From JBDTSW01 sp963807385 (GTDB taxonomy: Bacteria; Actinomycetota; Thermoleophilia; Solirubrobacterales; 70-9), in assembly GCA_963807385.1 (NCBI GenBank), contig CAWEBQ010000002.1, forward strand, positions 124,001 to 188,000: a stretch of 64,000 nucleotides of DNA, read 5' to 3'. The stretch's first letter is position 1. Every line of letters starts with the position of its first letter. Shown here piece by piece: positions 51,166 through 58,395 of this stretch. Under the pieces are notes generated by a model. It was not told the DNA's origin and ran no database searches. It saw only the letters and a program-made list of their open reading frames with translations. The position numbers and the translations under genes are program-made.

Positions 51166-51181
51166 TTTTGATGTGTCAAAA
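51166..51181. promoter_or_regulatory. Inverted repeat TTTTGA-N4-TCAAAA before the metal operon
   Basis: TTTTGA (51166-51171) and TCAAAA (51176-51181) are exact inverted arms around TGTG, the most AT-rich spot in the neighbourhood, 8 bases before the GTG of the multicopper oxidase. Because the operon ends with a DtxR-type repressor gene, this is a good candidate for its operator. Confidence 0.55.
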
Positions 51182-51189
51182 TCTCCCTT

Positions 51190-52263
51190 GTGGCGGACAG
51201 AAAGCTCACCAGACGCGGTCTCATCGGCGCGGGCGCCGTGGCGGCGCCTGCCATTGCCGCCCTGCATGAGGTGGTGCCGCATCGGGGGCTTCACGCGGCC
51301 CTGGGCGGCGATCAGCACGCGAGTGCAGCGACGCCCCACGCCGGCCACGCCGGCGGCTCCGGAACGGCCCTCCACGACGGGTTCGGCGGCGAGGCGGTGG
51401 ACCACGCCGCCAACGGCTTCGACCCCTCGGAGATCGTCCGCGACTTCGACTACGGGCAGACGAGCCCGCTCCCGGACGGCCGCACCCTGCGCGAGTGGAC
51501 GGTCCTCGCCGAGGACAAGGAGGTCGAGTTGGCGCCGGGCATCACCTATCCGGCGTGGACGTACAACGGGCGCATTCCCGGGCCGACCTTCCGCGCTACG
51601 GAGGGCGACCGGATGCGGATCAGGTTCATCAACGGATCCCAGCACCCGCACACGATCCACTTTCACGGCTTTCATCCCGACTTCATGGACGGCATGCCGG
51701 GGATTGGCGAGGGCCGGGGCGCCGGCACGATCGATACCGGCGAGCAGTTCGTCTATGAGTTCGACGCCGAGCCGTTCGGGCTCCACCTCTACCACTGCCA
51801 CGTCATGCCGCTGGCCGCCCACATCGCGAAGGGGCTCTACGGCGCGATGGTCATCGATCCGAAGGAGCCACGGCCCGAGGCCGATGAGCTGGTCATGGTG
51901 ATGAACGGCTTCGACACCAACTTCGACAACGCGAACGAGATCTACGCCGTCAACACGATCCCGTTTCACTATGTGAACGAGCCGATCAAGGTCAAGCGCG
52001 GCGAGCTGGTGCGGATCTATCTAGCCAACCTGCTCGAGTTCGACCAGATCAACTCGTTCCACGTCCACGCGAACTTCTTCGACTACTACCCGACCGGGAC
52101 GCGCCTGCAACCGACGGACTTCACCGACACGGTGATCCAGGGCCAGGGCCAGCGCGGGATTCTCGAGCTCCGGTTCCCCTACGCCGGCGACTTCATGTTC
52201 CACGCCCACAAGACCGAGTTCGCGGAGCTCGGATGGCTGGGCTTCTTCCAGGTGGAGGAGTAG
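51190..52263 (+). CDS. Two-domain multicopper oxidase, Tat-exported
   Basis: GTG 51190. A twin-arginine signal is visible as LTRRGLIGAGAVAAPAIAAL. Two cupredoxin domains follow: the first with HTIHFHGFHPDFMDG and HLYHCHVMPLAAHIAKG, which holds the Cys and His of a type 1 site plus trinuclear His; the second with SFHVHANFFDYYPTG and FMFHAHKTEFAELGW, where the HCH Cys is replaced by Ala, so only the first domain has type 1 copper. A His-rich N-terminal stretch (HASAATPHAGHAGG) may bind metal. It probably oxidises metal ions or phenols outside the membrane. The ZIP gene starts directly after its stop. Confidence 0.85.
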   Translation: MADRKLTRRGLIGAGAVAAPAIAALHEVVPHRGLHAALGGDQHASAATPHAGHAGGSGTALHDGFGGEAVDHAANGFDPSEIVRDFDYGQTSPLPDGRTLREWTVLAEDKEVELAPGITYPAWTYNGRIPGPTFRATEGDRMRIRFINGSQHPHTIHFHGFHPDFMDGMPGIGEGRGAGTIDTGEQFVYEFDAEPFGLHLYHCHVMPLAAHIAKGLYGAMVIDPKEPRPEADELVMVMNGFDTNFDNANEIYAVNTIPFHYVNEPIKVKRGELVRIYLANLLEFDQINSFHVHANFFDYYPTGTRLQPTDFTDTVIQGQGQRGILELRFPYAGDFMFHAHKTEFAELGWLGFFQVEE

Positions 52264-53472
52264 GTGGAGGCCGCCGGAGCGACGGAACGCCCCGAGTCTG
52301 GAATGCCGGTGTGGCTGCTGGGCGCGATCCCGCTCGCGCTCATCGCGGGCGCCATCGCGGTGTTCGCGCTCCTCGGTGGCCCGGGCCTGGGGGATCGGCC
52401 CGGTCCGCCCATCGAGGAGCTCGCCGTCGAGCGCACGGAGCTGCACCCCGGCGAGATCGAGTTGACGATCCGAAACGACGGCCCCGATGCGGTGGGCATA
52501 TCCCAGGTGACGGTCAACGACGGCTTCGTGCCGTTCGATGCCGCCTCGTCCGAGGTCGGCCGCCTGGGCTCGACCACGGTGACGATCCCCTATCCATGGG
52601 TGGAGGGGGAGGGCTACGCGGTCGGCATCCTCACCTCCACCGGCGGGACGCTCGAGCACGAGATCCCGGTCGCGGTCGAGAGCCCCGAGGCTGACCTCTC
52701 CTTCTACGGCCTAATGGCCCTGCTCGGCATCTATGTTGGCGTGATCCCGGTGAGCCTCGGCATGCTCTGGCTGCCGTTCGTCCGCAGGATCTCGCCCGAT
52801 TGGATGCGGGTGCTGATCGCGTTCACCATCGGCCTGCTTGCGTTCCTCGCCGTCGATGCCGGCCTTGAGGGCCTGGAGATCGCGGGCGAGGCCCCGGGCG
52901 CCTTCGGCGGCACCGCCCTGGTCTACCTGGGAGCGCTGGTCGCATATCTGGCGCTCTCGGGGGTGGACGCCTACCTGTCCCGCCGCCGCCGGCGCGCCCA
53001 GGATGCAGGTACGGTCGGTTCCGCGGCTCCATACCTTGCCCTCCTCGTCGCGATCGGGATCGGCCTGCACAACCTGGGGGAGGGGCTCGCGATCGGCTCG
53101 GCCTACGCGGCCGGCGCGCTCGCGCTCGGCACCTTCCTCGTGGTGGGCTTCGCCATCCACAACACGACGGAGGGGCTCGCGATCGTCGCGCCGCTGGCGA
53201 ACGACCGCCCAGCGCTCGGGAGGCTGATCACGCTCGGCCTGATCGCCGGCGCGCCGGCGATCCTGGGCGCCTGGATCGGCGCCGCGGCCTTCAACCCGAG
53301 CGCCGCCGCGCTGCTCTTCGGCGTGGGTGTCGGCGCGATCGCCCAGGTCATCGTCCAGCTCTCCCCGGTCATGCGCGACGGGGATGGCCGCCTCTTTCAC
53401 CCGGCTGCGGTCGGCGGCATGCTCGCGGGCATCGCGGTCCTGTACCTCACCGGCCTGCTGATCGCCGGGTAG
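52264..53472 (+). CDS. ZIP-family metal transporter with extra N-terminal extracytoplasmic domain
   Basis: GTG 52264 follows the oxidase TAG with no gap. A TM segment (VWLLGAIPLALIAGAIAVFA) leads to a cupredoxin-like beta domain (VERTELHPGEIELTIRNDGP, AVGISQVTVNDGFVPFDAAS) of about 100 residues. The ZIP body follows with eight TMs; its metal motifs are IGLHNLGEGLAIGSAYAAG and AIHNTTEGLAIVAPLA in TM4 and TM5. ZIP proteins take Zn, Fe or Mn into the cytosol. Fusion with an extra beta domain is unusual. The cotranscribed oxidase and DtxR point to Fe or Mn rather than Zn. Confidence 0.85.
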   Translation: MEAAGATERPESGMPVWLLGAIPLALIAGAIAVFALLGGPGLGDRPGPPIEELAVERTELHPGEIELTIRNDGPDAVGISQVTVNDGFVPFDAASSEVGRLGSTTVTIPYPWVEGEGYAVGILTSTGGTLEHEIPVAVESPEADLSFYGLMALLGIYVGVIPVSLGMLWLPFVRRISPDWMRVLIAFTIGLLAFLAVDAGLEGLEIAGEAPGAFGGTALVYLGALVAYLALSGVDAYLSRRRRRAQDAGTVGSAAPYLALLVAIGIGLHNLGEGLAIGSAYAAGALALGTFLVVGFAIHNTTEGLAIVAPLANDRPALGRLITLGLIAGAPAILGAWIGAAAFNPSAAALLFGVGVGAIAQVIVQLSPVMRDGDGRLFHPAAVGGMLAGIAVLYLTGLLIAG

Positions 53473-53477
53473 CTGCG

Positions 53478-54179
53478 GTGGCCCCCGCCGCACACTCGGG
53501 CTTTCGCCGCGACCCGGCCGCCGCCAACACCGAGGCCGTGGAGGACTACGCGAAGGCAGTTCACGCCCTGGCCGAGCGCGACGAGGCCGCGGTCACCAAC
53601 TCGGCGCTCGCCGAGCGGCTGGGGGTCTCGCCCGGCTCGGTGACAGCGATGCTGAAGCGCATGGGGGAGATGGGCCTGGTCGAGCACGAGCCCTATCGGG
53701 GCGTTCGTCTGACGCGGAGCGGCGAGCGTGTTGCGCTGGAGGTGATCCGCCATCACAGGCTGCTGGAGGCCTACCTGGCCGACGCCCTGGGCATGCCGTG
53801 GGATCGCGTCCACGATGAGGCCGAGGTGCTCGAGCACTACATCTCGGAGGAGCTCGAGGAGCGGATGGCCGCGGCGCTGGACAACCCCGCGTTCGACCCC
53901 CACGGCGACCCCATCCCCAGTCGCGAGCTCGACCTCGAGGTGTCCGGCGGCAGGCCGCTGGCGCGGCTGGAGCCCGGAGCGCGCGGAACCTTCGCCCGCG
54001 TCTCCGACTCGGATCCCGAGATGCTGCGCTACCTCTCCGAGCGCGGGATCCTCCCGGGGGCGACGCTCGAGGTGCTCGAGCGGCAGCCGTTCGGCGGGCC
54101 GCTCACGGTCGGGATCGCCGGGGTCGAGCACGCCATAGGTGGCGAGCTGGCCCAGCGGATGCTGGTCGAGGTCAGCTAG
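53478..54179 (+). CDS. DtxR/MntR-family metal-dependent repressor
   Basis: GTG 53478, 5 bases after the ZIP stop. The winged HTH is VEDYAKAVHALAERDEAAVT, NSALAERLGVSPGSVTAMLK RMGEMGLVEH. The dimer/metal domain has VIRHHRLLEAYLADALGMPW and DEAEVLEHYISEELEERM, with the His and Glu residues that bind the sensory metal, then DPHGDPIPSRELDLEVSGGR. The end is an SH3/FeoA-like domain (PLARLEPGARGTFARVSDSD to GELAQRMLVEVS). It senses Fe(II) or Mn(II) and represses uptake and storage genes. As the last gene of the oxidase-ZIP operon it probably represses that operon through the repeat at 51166. Confidence 0.88.
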   Translation: MAPAAHSGFRRDPAAANTEAVEDYAKAVHALAERDEAAVTNSALAERLGVSPGSVTAMLKRMGEMGLVEHEPYRGVRLTRSGERVALEVIRHHRLLEAYLADALGMPWDRVHDEAEVLEHYISEELEERMAAALDNPAFDPHGDPIPSRELDLEVSGGRPLARLEPGARGTFARVSDSDPEMLRYLSERGILPGATLEVLERQPFGGPLTVGIAGVEHAIGGELAQRMLVEVS

Positions 54180-54198
54180 GCACGGGTAGGCTTCGGCC

Positions 54199-54561
54199 AT
54201 GGCCCTCGCCGGCGACTTCCAGCAGGTGCTCGACTCGCTCCCGGCAGACTGGACCGACGTGGCCTGCGATCTGCGGCTGCGCGACGAGGGGCAGTACGTG
54301 GATGCGGCCGTCCTGCTCTCGCAGGTCAACGCCCAGCCCTACTCGAAGGCCGACTGGCACTGGCGCATCAACGTCGCGCACAGCTTCGGCCACGCTGCCG
54401 CCGCAGAGACCGTCCTCGGCACCCTGCGGATGCTTGACGAGGAGGGCATCCGGGGCGAGCTGATCCTCCGCGACTTCCGCGAGGGCCGCGCCGAGGTCGT
54501 GCAGATGTGGGGCCGCCCGGAGTCGGTCCGCCGCGAGTTCCGCGACCGCCGGTCGCTCTAG
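54199..54561 (+). CDS. Unrecognised small protein
   Basis: ATG 54199, 120 residues, no signal or TM. I do not recognise the family. Helical N-terminus (LAGDFQQVLDSLPADWTDVA), then CDLRLRDEGQYVDAAVLLSQ, WHWRINVAHSFGHAAAAETV, and LRMLDEEGIRGELILRDFRE. Its strand-helix order and central WHWRI segment could suit a small ligand-binding fold. It lies 19 bases after the DtxR gene in the same direction, so it may be read with the metal operon. A strong hairpin follows. Confidence 0.6.
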   Translation: MALAGDFQQVLDSLPADWTDVACDLRLRDEGQYVDAAVLLSQVNAQPYSKADWHWRINVAHSFGHAAAAETVLGTLRMLDEEGIRGELILRDFREGRAEVVQMWGRPESVRREFRDRRSL

Positions 54562-54563
54562 GG

Positions 54564-54613
54564 CTTCGGTGAAGCCGTGGGTAGTCCCAGGGCTACCTGA
54601 GGTTTCACCGAGG
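54564..54613. terminator. Two-stem bidirectional terminator
   Basis: Outer arms CTTCGGTGAA (54564-54573) and TTCACCGAGG (54604-54613) pair with one wobble; inner arms GGTAG and CTACC pair inside. It fills the gap between two converging genes and would stop both. Confidence 0.55.
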
Positions 54614-54614
54614 C

Positions 54615-55568
54615 TCAGCCGACCATGCCGCGGGTCGCCATGGGGCCCACGAGGCTGTGCTCGAGCGCCCACTTGATCCACGCAGCCGTGGCGGCGGTCG
54701 CATGTTCTGGGGCCGTGAAGGCATCGGCCTTTACGAGCGCGTCGAGCTGTGTCTGCTGCGACGCGCGGTCGAGGCCGGCGGCTCCTTGGAGCAGGGCCTC
54801 CAAGCCGGCGTCCGGGTCGGCGACGACCTCCTCGTAGCCGCGCGCCGTCGCCACCTCCACGCCGTCGGCCAGCTCGCGCTGGTTCCGGCGTAGCTCGGCA
54901 GTGCTCACCAGCATCAGTTCGGGGTAGCGCGGGGCACCCCAGTCGTCCACGCGGAACTCCCGCGTCGGAACGCCCTCGTCCTGCAGCGTCACGCCCTCCG
55001 CGTTCCAAAACGCGGTCGCCGCGTCCACACGGCCAGCGGACAGGGCTGTGACCGATTCGAACCCGATCGTCACACGCTCCACGGAGGCGGGATCCGCGCC
55101 ATCAGCCTCGAGCACGGAGTCGAGGACGGCGTCGTCGGAGGGGAGGCCTGTTACCCCGACGGTTCCGCCCTCGAGGTCCCGCGGCCGGCGGACCGCTTCG
55201 CGATCGCCGGCGATCACCGCGGCGAGCGGTACCTGGACGATCGGGGCGAGCCCGACGACGTCGAGGCCGCGCTCACGGGCGAGCCCGAGGTCGTTGATGT
55301 CCATGATCGCGAACTCCGTCCGGCCCGCTTCGAGCAGCTTCGGCGCGTCCGACGACGACGAGGGCTCGCGGATCTCCAGGTCGATCCCCTCCTCGGCGTA
55401 GTAGCCCTCGGCCTCCGCCGCGTATATGCCGGCATGTACTGCGGTGGGGACGAAATCGAGCACGAGGGTCGCCTCCTTCGAGGCGCCCGGTTCAGCGCCG
55501 TCGCCACCGCAGGCCGCGAGGCCGAGTACGAGGCCGACGGCCGCCAGCGACGCGACCACCCATGACAT
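54615..55568 (-). CDS. Lipoprotein, NMT1/THI5-like ABC substrate-binding protein (orphan)
   Basis: ATG 55568. The lipobox is LAAVGLVLGLAACGGDG. The mature protein follows the NMT1/THI5 pattern: LDFVPTAVHAGIYAAEAEGY, EEGIDLEIREPSSSSDAPKL, FAIMDINDLGLARERGLDVV, LEGGTVGVTGLPSDDAVLDS, GRVDAATAFWNAEGVTLQDE. Such proteins bind pyrimidine or sulfonate-type nutrients for ABC importers. No permease or ATPase gene is adjacent, so it is an orphan whose transporter must lie elsewhere. It diverges from the pyrophosphatase gene with a 29-base gap. Ligand unknown. Confidence 0.8.
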   Translation of the reverse strand: MSWVVASLAAVGLVLGLAACGGDGAEPGASKEATLVLDFVPTAVHAGIYAAEAEGYYAEEGIDLEIREPSSSSDAPKLLEAGRTEFAIMDINDLGLARERGLDVVGLAPIVQVPLAAVIAGDREAVRRPRDLEGGTVGVTGLPSDDAVLDSVLEADGADPASVERVTIGFESVTALSAGRVDAATAFWNAEGVTLQDEGVPTREFRVDDWGAPRYPELMLVSTAELRRNQRELADGVEVATARGYEEVVADPDAGLEALLQGAAGLDRASQQTQLDALVKADAFTAPEHATAATAAWIKWALEHSLVGPMATRGMVG

Positions 55569-55597
55569 ATGCGCCGGCAGGATAGCCTTGGGTCGCC

Positions 55598-56110
55598 ATG
55601 GCAGACCACGGGCTCCGCAGCGAGCTGCTCGCACTCATCGAGATCCCCAAGGGGAGCCGGAACAAGTACGAGTACGACGAGGGGATCGACAAGGTCATCC
55701 TCGACCGCTTCCTCTCCTCCTCGACCGTGTATCCGACCGACTACGGCTACCTGATCGACCACCGCGGGCGCGACGGCGACCCGCTCGACGTGCTGGTCTG
55801 CGTCTCCGAGCCCACCTTCCCCGGTTGCGTGATCCCCGTGAAGCCGATCGCGCTATTCGACATGGAGGACGAGAAGGGCCAGGACGACAAGATCATCTGC
55901 GTCCCGCTGCACGATCCCGGGTGGAACAAGCTCGAGGACCTGGACGACCTGACCGAGCAGTTCCAGCTCGAGGTGGCGCACTTCTTCTCCGTCTACAAGC
56001 AGCTCGACGACAAGCCGGTGAACATCAAGGGCTGGCATCCCCGCGCGCGGGCGCTGGAGGTGATCGCGGACGCAAAAGCGCTCCACGAGAAGGAGCGCGG
56101 CGGGGGGTAG
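55598..56110 (+). CDS. ppa: Inorganic pyrophosphatase, family I
   Basis: The 170-residue protein has the family I motifs: KYEYDEGIDKVILDRFLSSS, VYPTDYGYLIDHRGRDGDPL, then DVLVCVSEPTFPGCVIPVKP, where the D-G-D-P-L-D-V-L run holds the Mg-binding Asp residues; KPVNIKGWHPRARALEVI ends the core. It hydrolyses PPi to phosphate in the cytosol and pulls forward acyl-CoA synthetases and nucleotide transfers, including those of the acs-type enzymes here. ATG at 55598; the upstream gap to the divergent gene is only 29 bases. Confidence 0.93.
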   Translation: MADHGLRSELLALIEIPKGSRNKYEYDEGIDKVILDRFLSSSTVYPTDYGYLIDHRGRDGDPLDVLVCVSEPTFPGCVIPVKPIALFDMEDEKGQDDKIICVPLHDPGWNKLEDLDDLTEQFQLEVAHFFSVYKQLDDKPVNIKGWHPRARALEVIADAKALHEKERGGG

Positions 56111-56179
56111 GGCGCCCCGGGCCGTGGCGGTGGCTAGACTGCCGCGCCGTACCAACTTGAACCTTTAGGAGGGTTACCT

Positions 56180-56959
56180 GTGCAGGATCGCGGCCTAGCG
56201 GCCTACATCGCCGAGCTTCTCGGCACGTTCTTCCTCGTGTTCGCCGTAGGGGTGGTCGTGACGCTCTTCGTCGCCACCAGCCCCGACGCCGCACAGGGCT
56301 CCGACTTCGCCGTGATCGGACTGGTCCACGCGTTCGTGCTGTTCGGGCTGATCCTCACCTTTGGCGCGGCCAGCGGGGGCCACTTCAACCCGGCCGTGAC
56401 GATCGCCGCCGCGAGCCTGCGCAGGATCGATCCGCTCGACGCGGTCGTCTACATCCTCGCCCAGCTCTCCGGCGGCGTGCTCGGGGCGCTCGCCGTCAAG
56501 GGCTTCCTGCTCGACGAGGGCCGGCTCTCCCACTACGGCGCGGCCAACGTCAGCCCGCTGCTCGGCGGTAACTTCTCCGGCATGCTGATCGAGGGGATCG
56601 GCACGTTCCTCCTCGTCCTGGTCATCTGCGCCGTCGCCTTCAACCCGCGCGCCCGCCAGGAGTGGGCGCCGCTCGCGATCGGCACCACGCTGGGTATGGC
56701 CGTGATGCTCCTCGGCCCGCTCACCGGCGGCTCGTTCAACCCGGCGCGCTGGTTCGGCCCCGCCCTGATCGGCGACGATTTCGGCGGCACCTGGCCGTAC
56801 CTCCTGGGCCCGCTCCTCGGCTGTCTGCTCGCTGCTGCGGTCTACAGGTTCGTGATCGCAGGGCCGCAGTACGCCCTCGGCGCCGAGCCGCCGACTACGG
56901 ATGCGCGCGCTGCTGCGCAGGTCGTCAAGGACGTTGAAACCCGCGCCAAGGAGGGCTAG
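56180..56959 (+). CDS. Aquaporin / glycerol facilitator family (MIP)
   Basis: A strong ribosome site (AGGAGGG) precedes GTG 56180. The 259-residue protein has six TMs and two half-helices with the NPA motifs HFNPAVTIAAASLRRIDPLD and SFNPARWFGPALIGDDFGGT. LLGTFFLVFAVGVVVTLFVA and ISGGVLG-like helices match aquaporins. The second selectivity position (GRWFGP) carries Arg after NPA, usual for both water and glycerol channels; a Gly rather than His nearby would suit either. Its location between ppa and a secreted protein gives no substrate clue. Confidence 0.85.
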   Translation: MQDRGLAAYIAELLGTFFLVFAVGVVVTLFVATSPDAAQGSDFAVIGLVHAFVLFGLILTFGAASGGHFNPAVTIAAASLRRIDPLDAVVYILAQLSGGVLGALAVKGFLLDEGRLSHYGAANVSPLLGGNFSGMLIEGIGTFLLVLVICAVAFNPRARQEWAPLAIGTTLGMAVMLLGPLTGGSFNPARWFGPALIGDDFGGTWPYLLGPLLGCLLAAAVYRFVIAGPQYALGAEPPTTDARAAAQVVKDVETRAKEG

Positions 56960-56969
56960 CCTCCCCAGC

Positions 56970-58362
56970 ATGGGGATTCGAGCGGGAACGGCGCTGGCGC
57001 TGGCCGTCGGCGCCGTTTTCGCCACGGCCGCCTAGGCCACCACCATCAGGCCGTCGGTCACGACGGACGATTTGGCGGTAAACGGCAATTGCACGCTTCG
57101 CGAGGCGGTCGAAGCCGCAGCGCAGAACGCTGTCGTCGACGAGTGCCGCAAGGGACGTTCGGGCAAGCTCGACACGATCCCCCTTGCCGCGGGTAACTAC
57201 CCGCTGGCAATCGGCGACGACGACAACGTGACCGGCGATCTGGACATCGCCGGCGGCGGTCCCCTGGCGATCGTCGGCCGGGGGATCGCGACGTCCGAAA
57301 TCGACGGCCCGGATACGGATCGCGCGCTCCAACTCACCCCGGCGGGCTCCAGCGACACCGGGCCGACGTCCGTGACCGTCAGGAGCCTGACCCTCGACGG
57401 CGGCGACCCCGGGCTCTACGGCGGTGTAGTCCGCTCGGAGCCTGGAATCGGCGGCAGCCTAACGCTCGACAGGGTCCGGGTCGTAAACGGGGAGGCGCAG
57501 TTTGGCGGTGGCGTTCAGCTGAACAGCGGGAAGCTGAAGGTCAAGCGCAGCCGGTTCGAGGACAACCAGGCGTCGGTGAACAGCACCGGCTCTCCGGGTG
57601 TCCACGCGATTGGCGGCGCGATCTACACCTCCGGGATAGCTTCCGCCAGCGTCGCGGATACCACCTTCTACGACAACAGCGCGATCACCAACGACTCGAC
57701 GGCGGCCGGCGGGGCCATCGCCGTGGGAAATGGCCCCGTCGTGGTCCGCCGCTCGTTCTTCAACAGCAACGACGCCTTCTCCTCCGGCCCGAACGCGGCG
57801 TCGATTCGGCGTGGCGGAGCGATCTGGAACAACAGCGGAACCGACGCCGTCCGCGTCGTCAATTCCACGTTCTTCATGAACCGCGCCTTCGGCACCGGGG
57901 CCGCCGCCAGCGGGGGCGCCTATTACGGGGCCTCGGGCTCGATGGACTTCGTCAACTCCACATTCCTGAACAACGGGGGGACCAGCGGATCGACGTTCAC
58001 GCTGGGGGACGGGAACCTCAACCTCGGCGAACTCGGTCGTGAAGCCGACGGGCACGGGCTCGGTCTGCAGGGTCCTGAACGGCACGTACAAGAGCAGGGG
58101 ACACAACGTCGCGCCCGACCCGTTTGGGTGCGACCTCGACCGCCCCGGCGACAGGCTCGCCGACCCGCTGCTGGCCCCGGTTCCGGCCGACAACGGCGGG
58201 CCTACCGAGACCGTGAAGCTTCTGGCGGGCAGCCCCGCAATCGACCGGGTCCCCGTCAGCAAGTGCAAGGCGGCCCAGGGCGTCGATCAGCGCGGGTACA
58301 GGCGACCGGCCGGCATCCGCTGCGACTCCGGCTCCTACGAGCGCGGCGCCAAGGCGAAGTAG
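56970..58362 (+). pseudogene. Secreted right-handed beta-helix protein, broken by stop and frameshift
   Basis: ATG 56970 opens a signal peptide (GTALALAVGAVFATAA) that is cut by an in-frame TAG at 57033; the same frame then reads on to about 58030. The body has the parallel beta-helix pattern with short repeats (SVTVRSLTLDGGDPGLYGGV, VVVRRSFFNSNDAFSSGPNA, VRVVNSTFFMNRAFGTGAAA, MDFVNSTFLNNGGTSGS). Near 58030 the frame shifts by one base and continues PTGTGSVCRVLNGTYKSRGH, then DNGGPTETVKLLAGSPAIDR and RGYRRPAGIRCDSGSYER. That tail (choice-of-anchor Q type) is conserved. One extra base and one nonsense change explain the breaks. Confidence 0.7.
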
Positions 58363-58395
58363 GCGCTGCTCCGCCCGCCCCCCCGCGGCGGTAGC

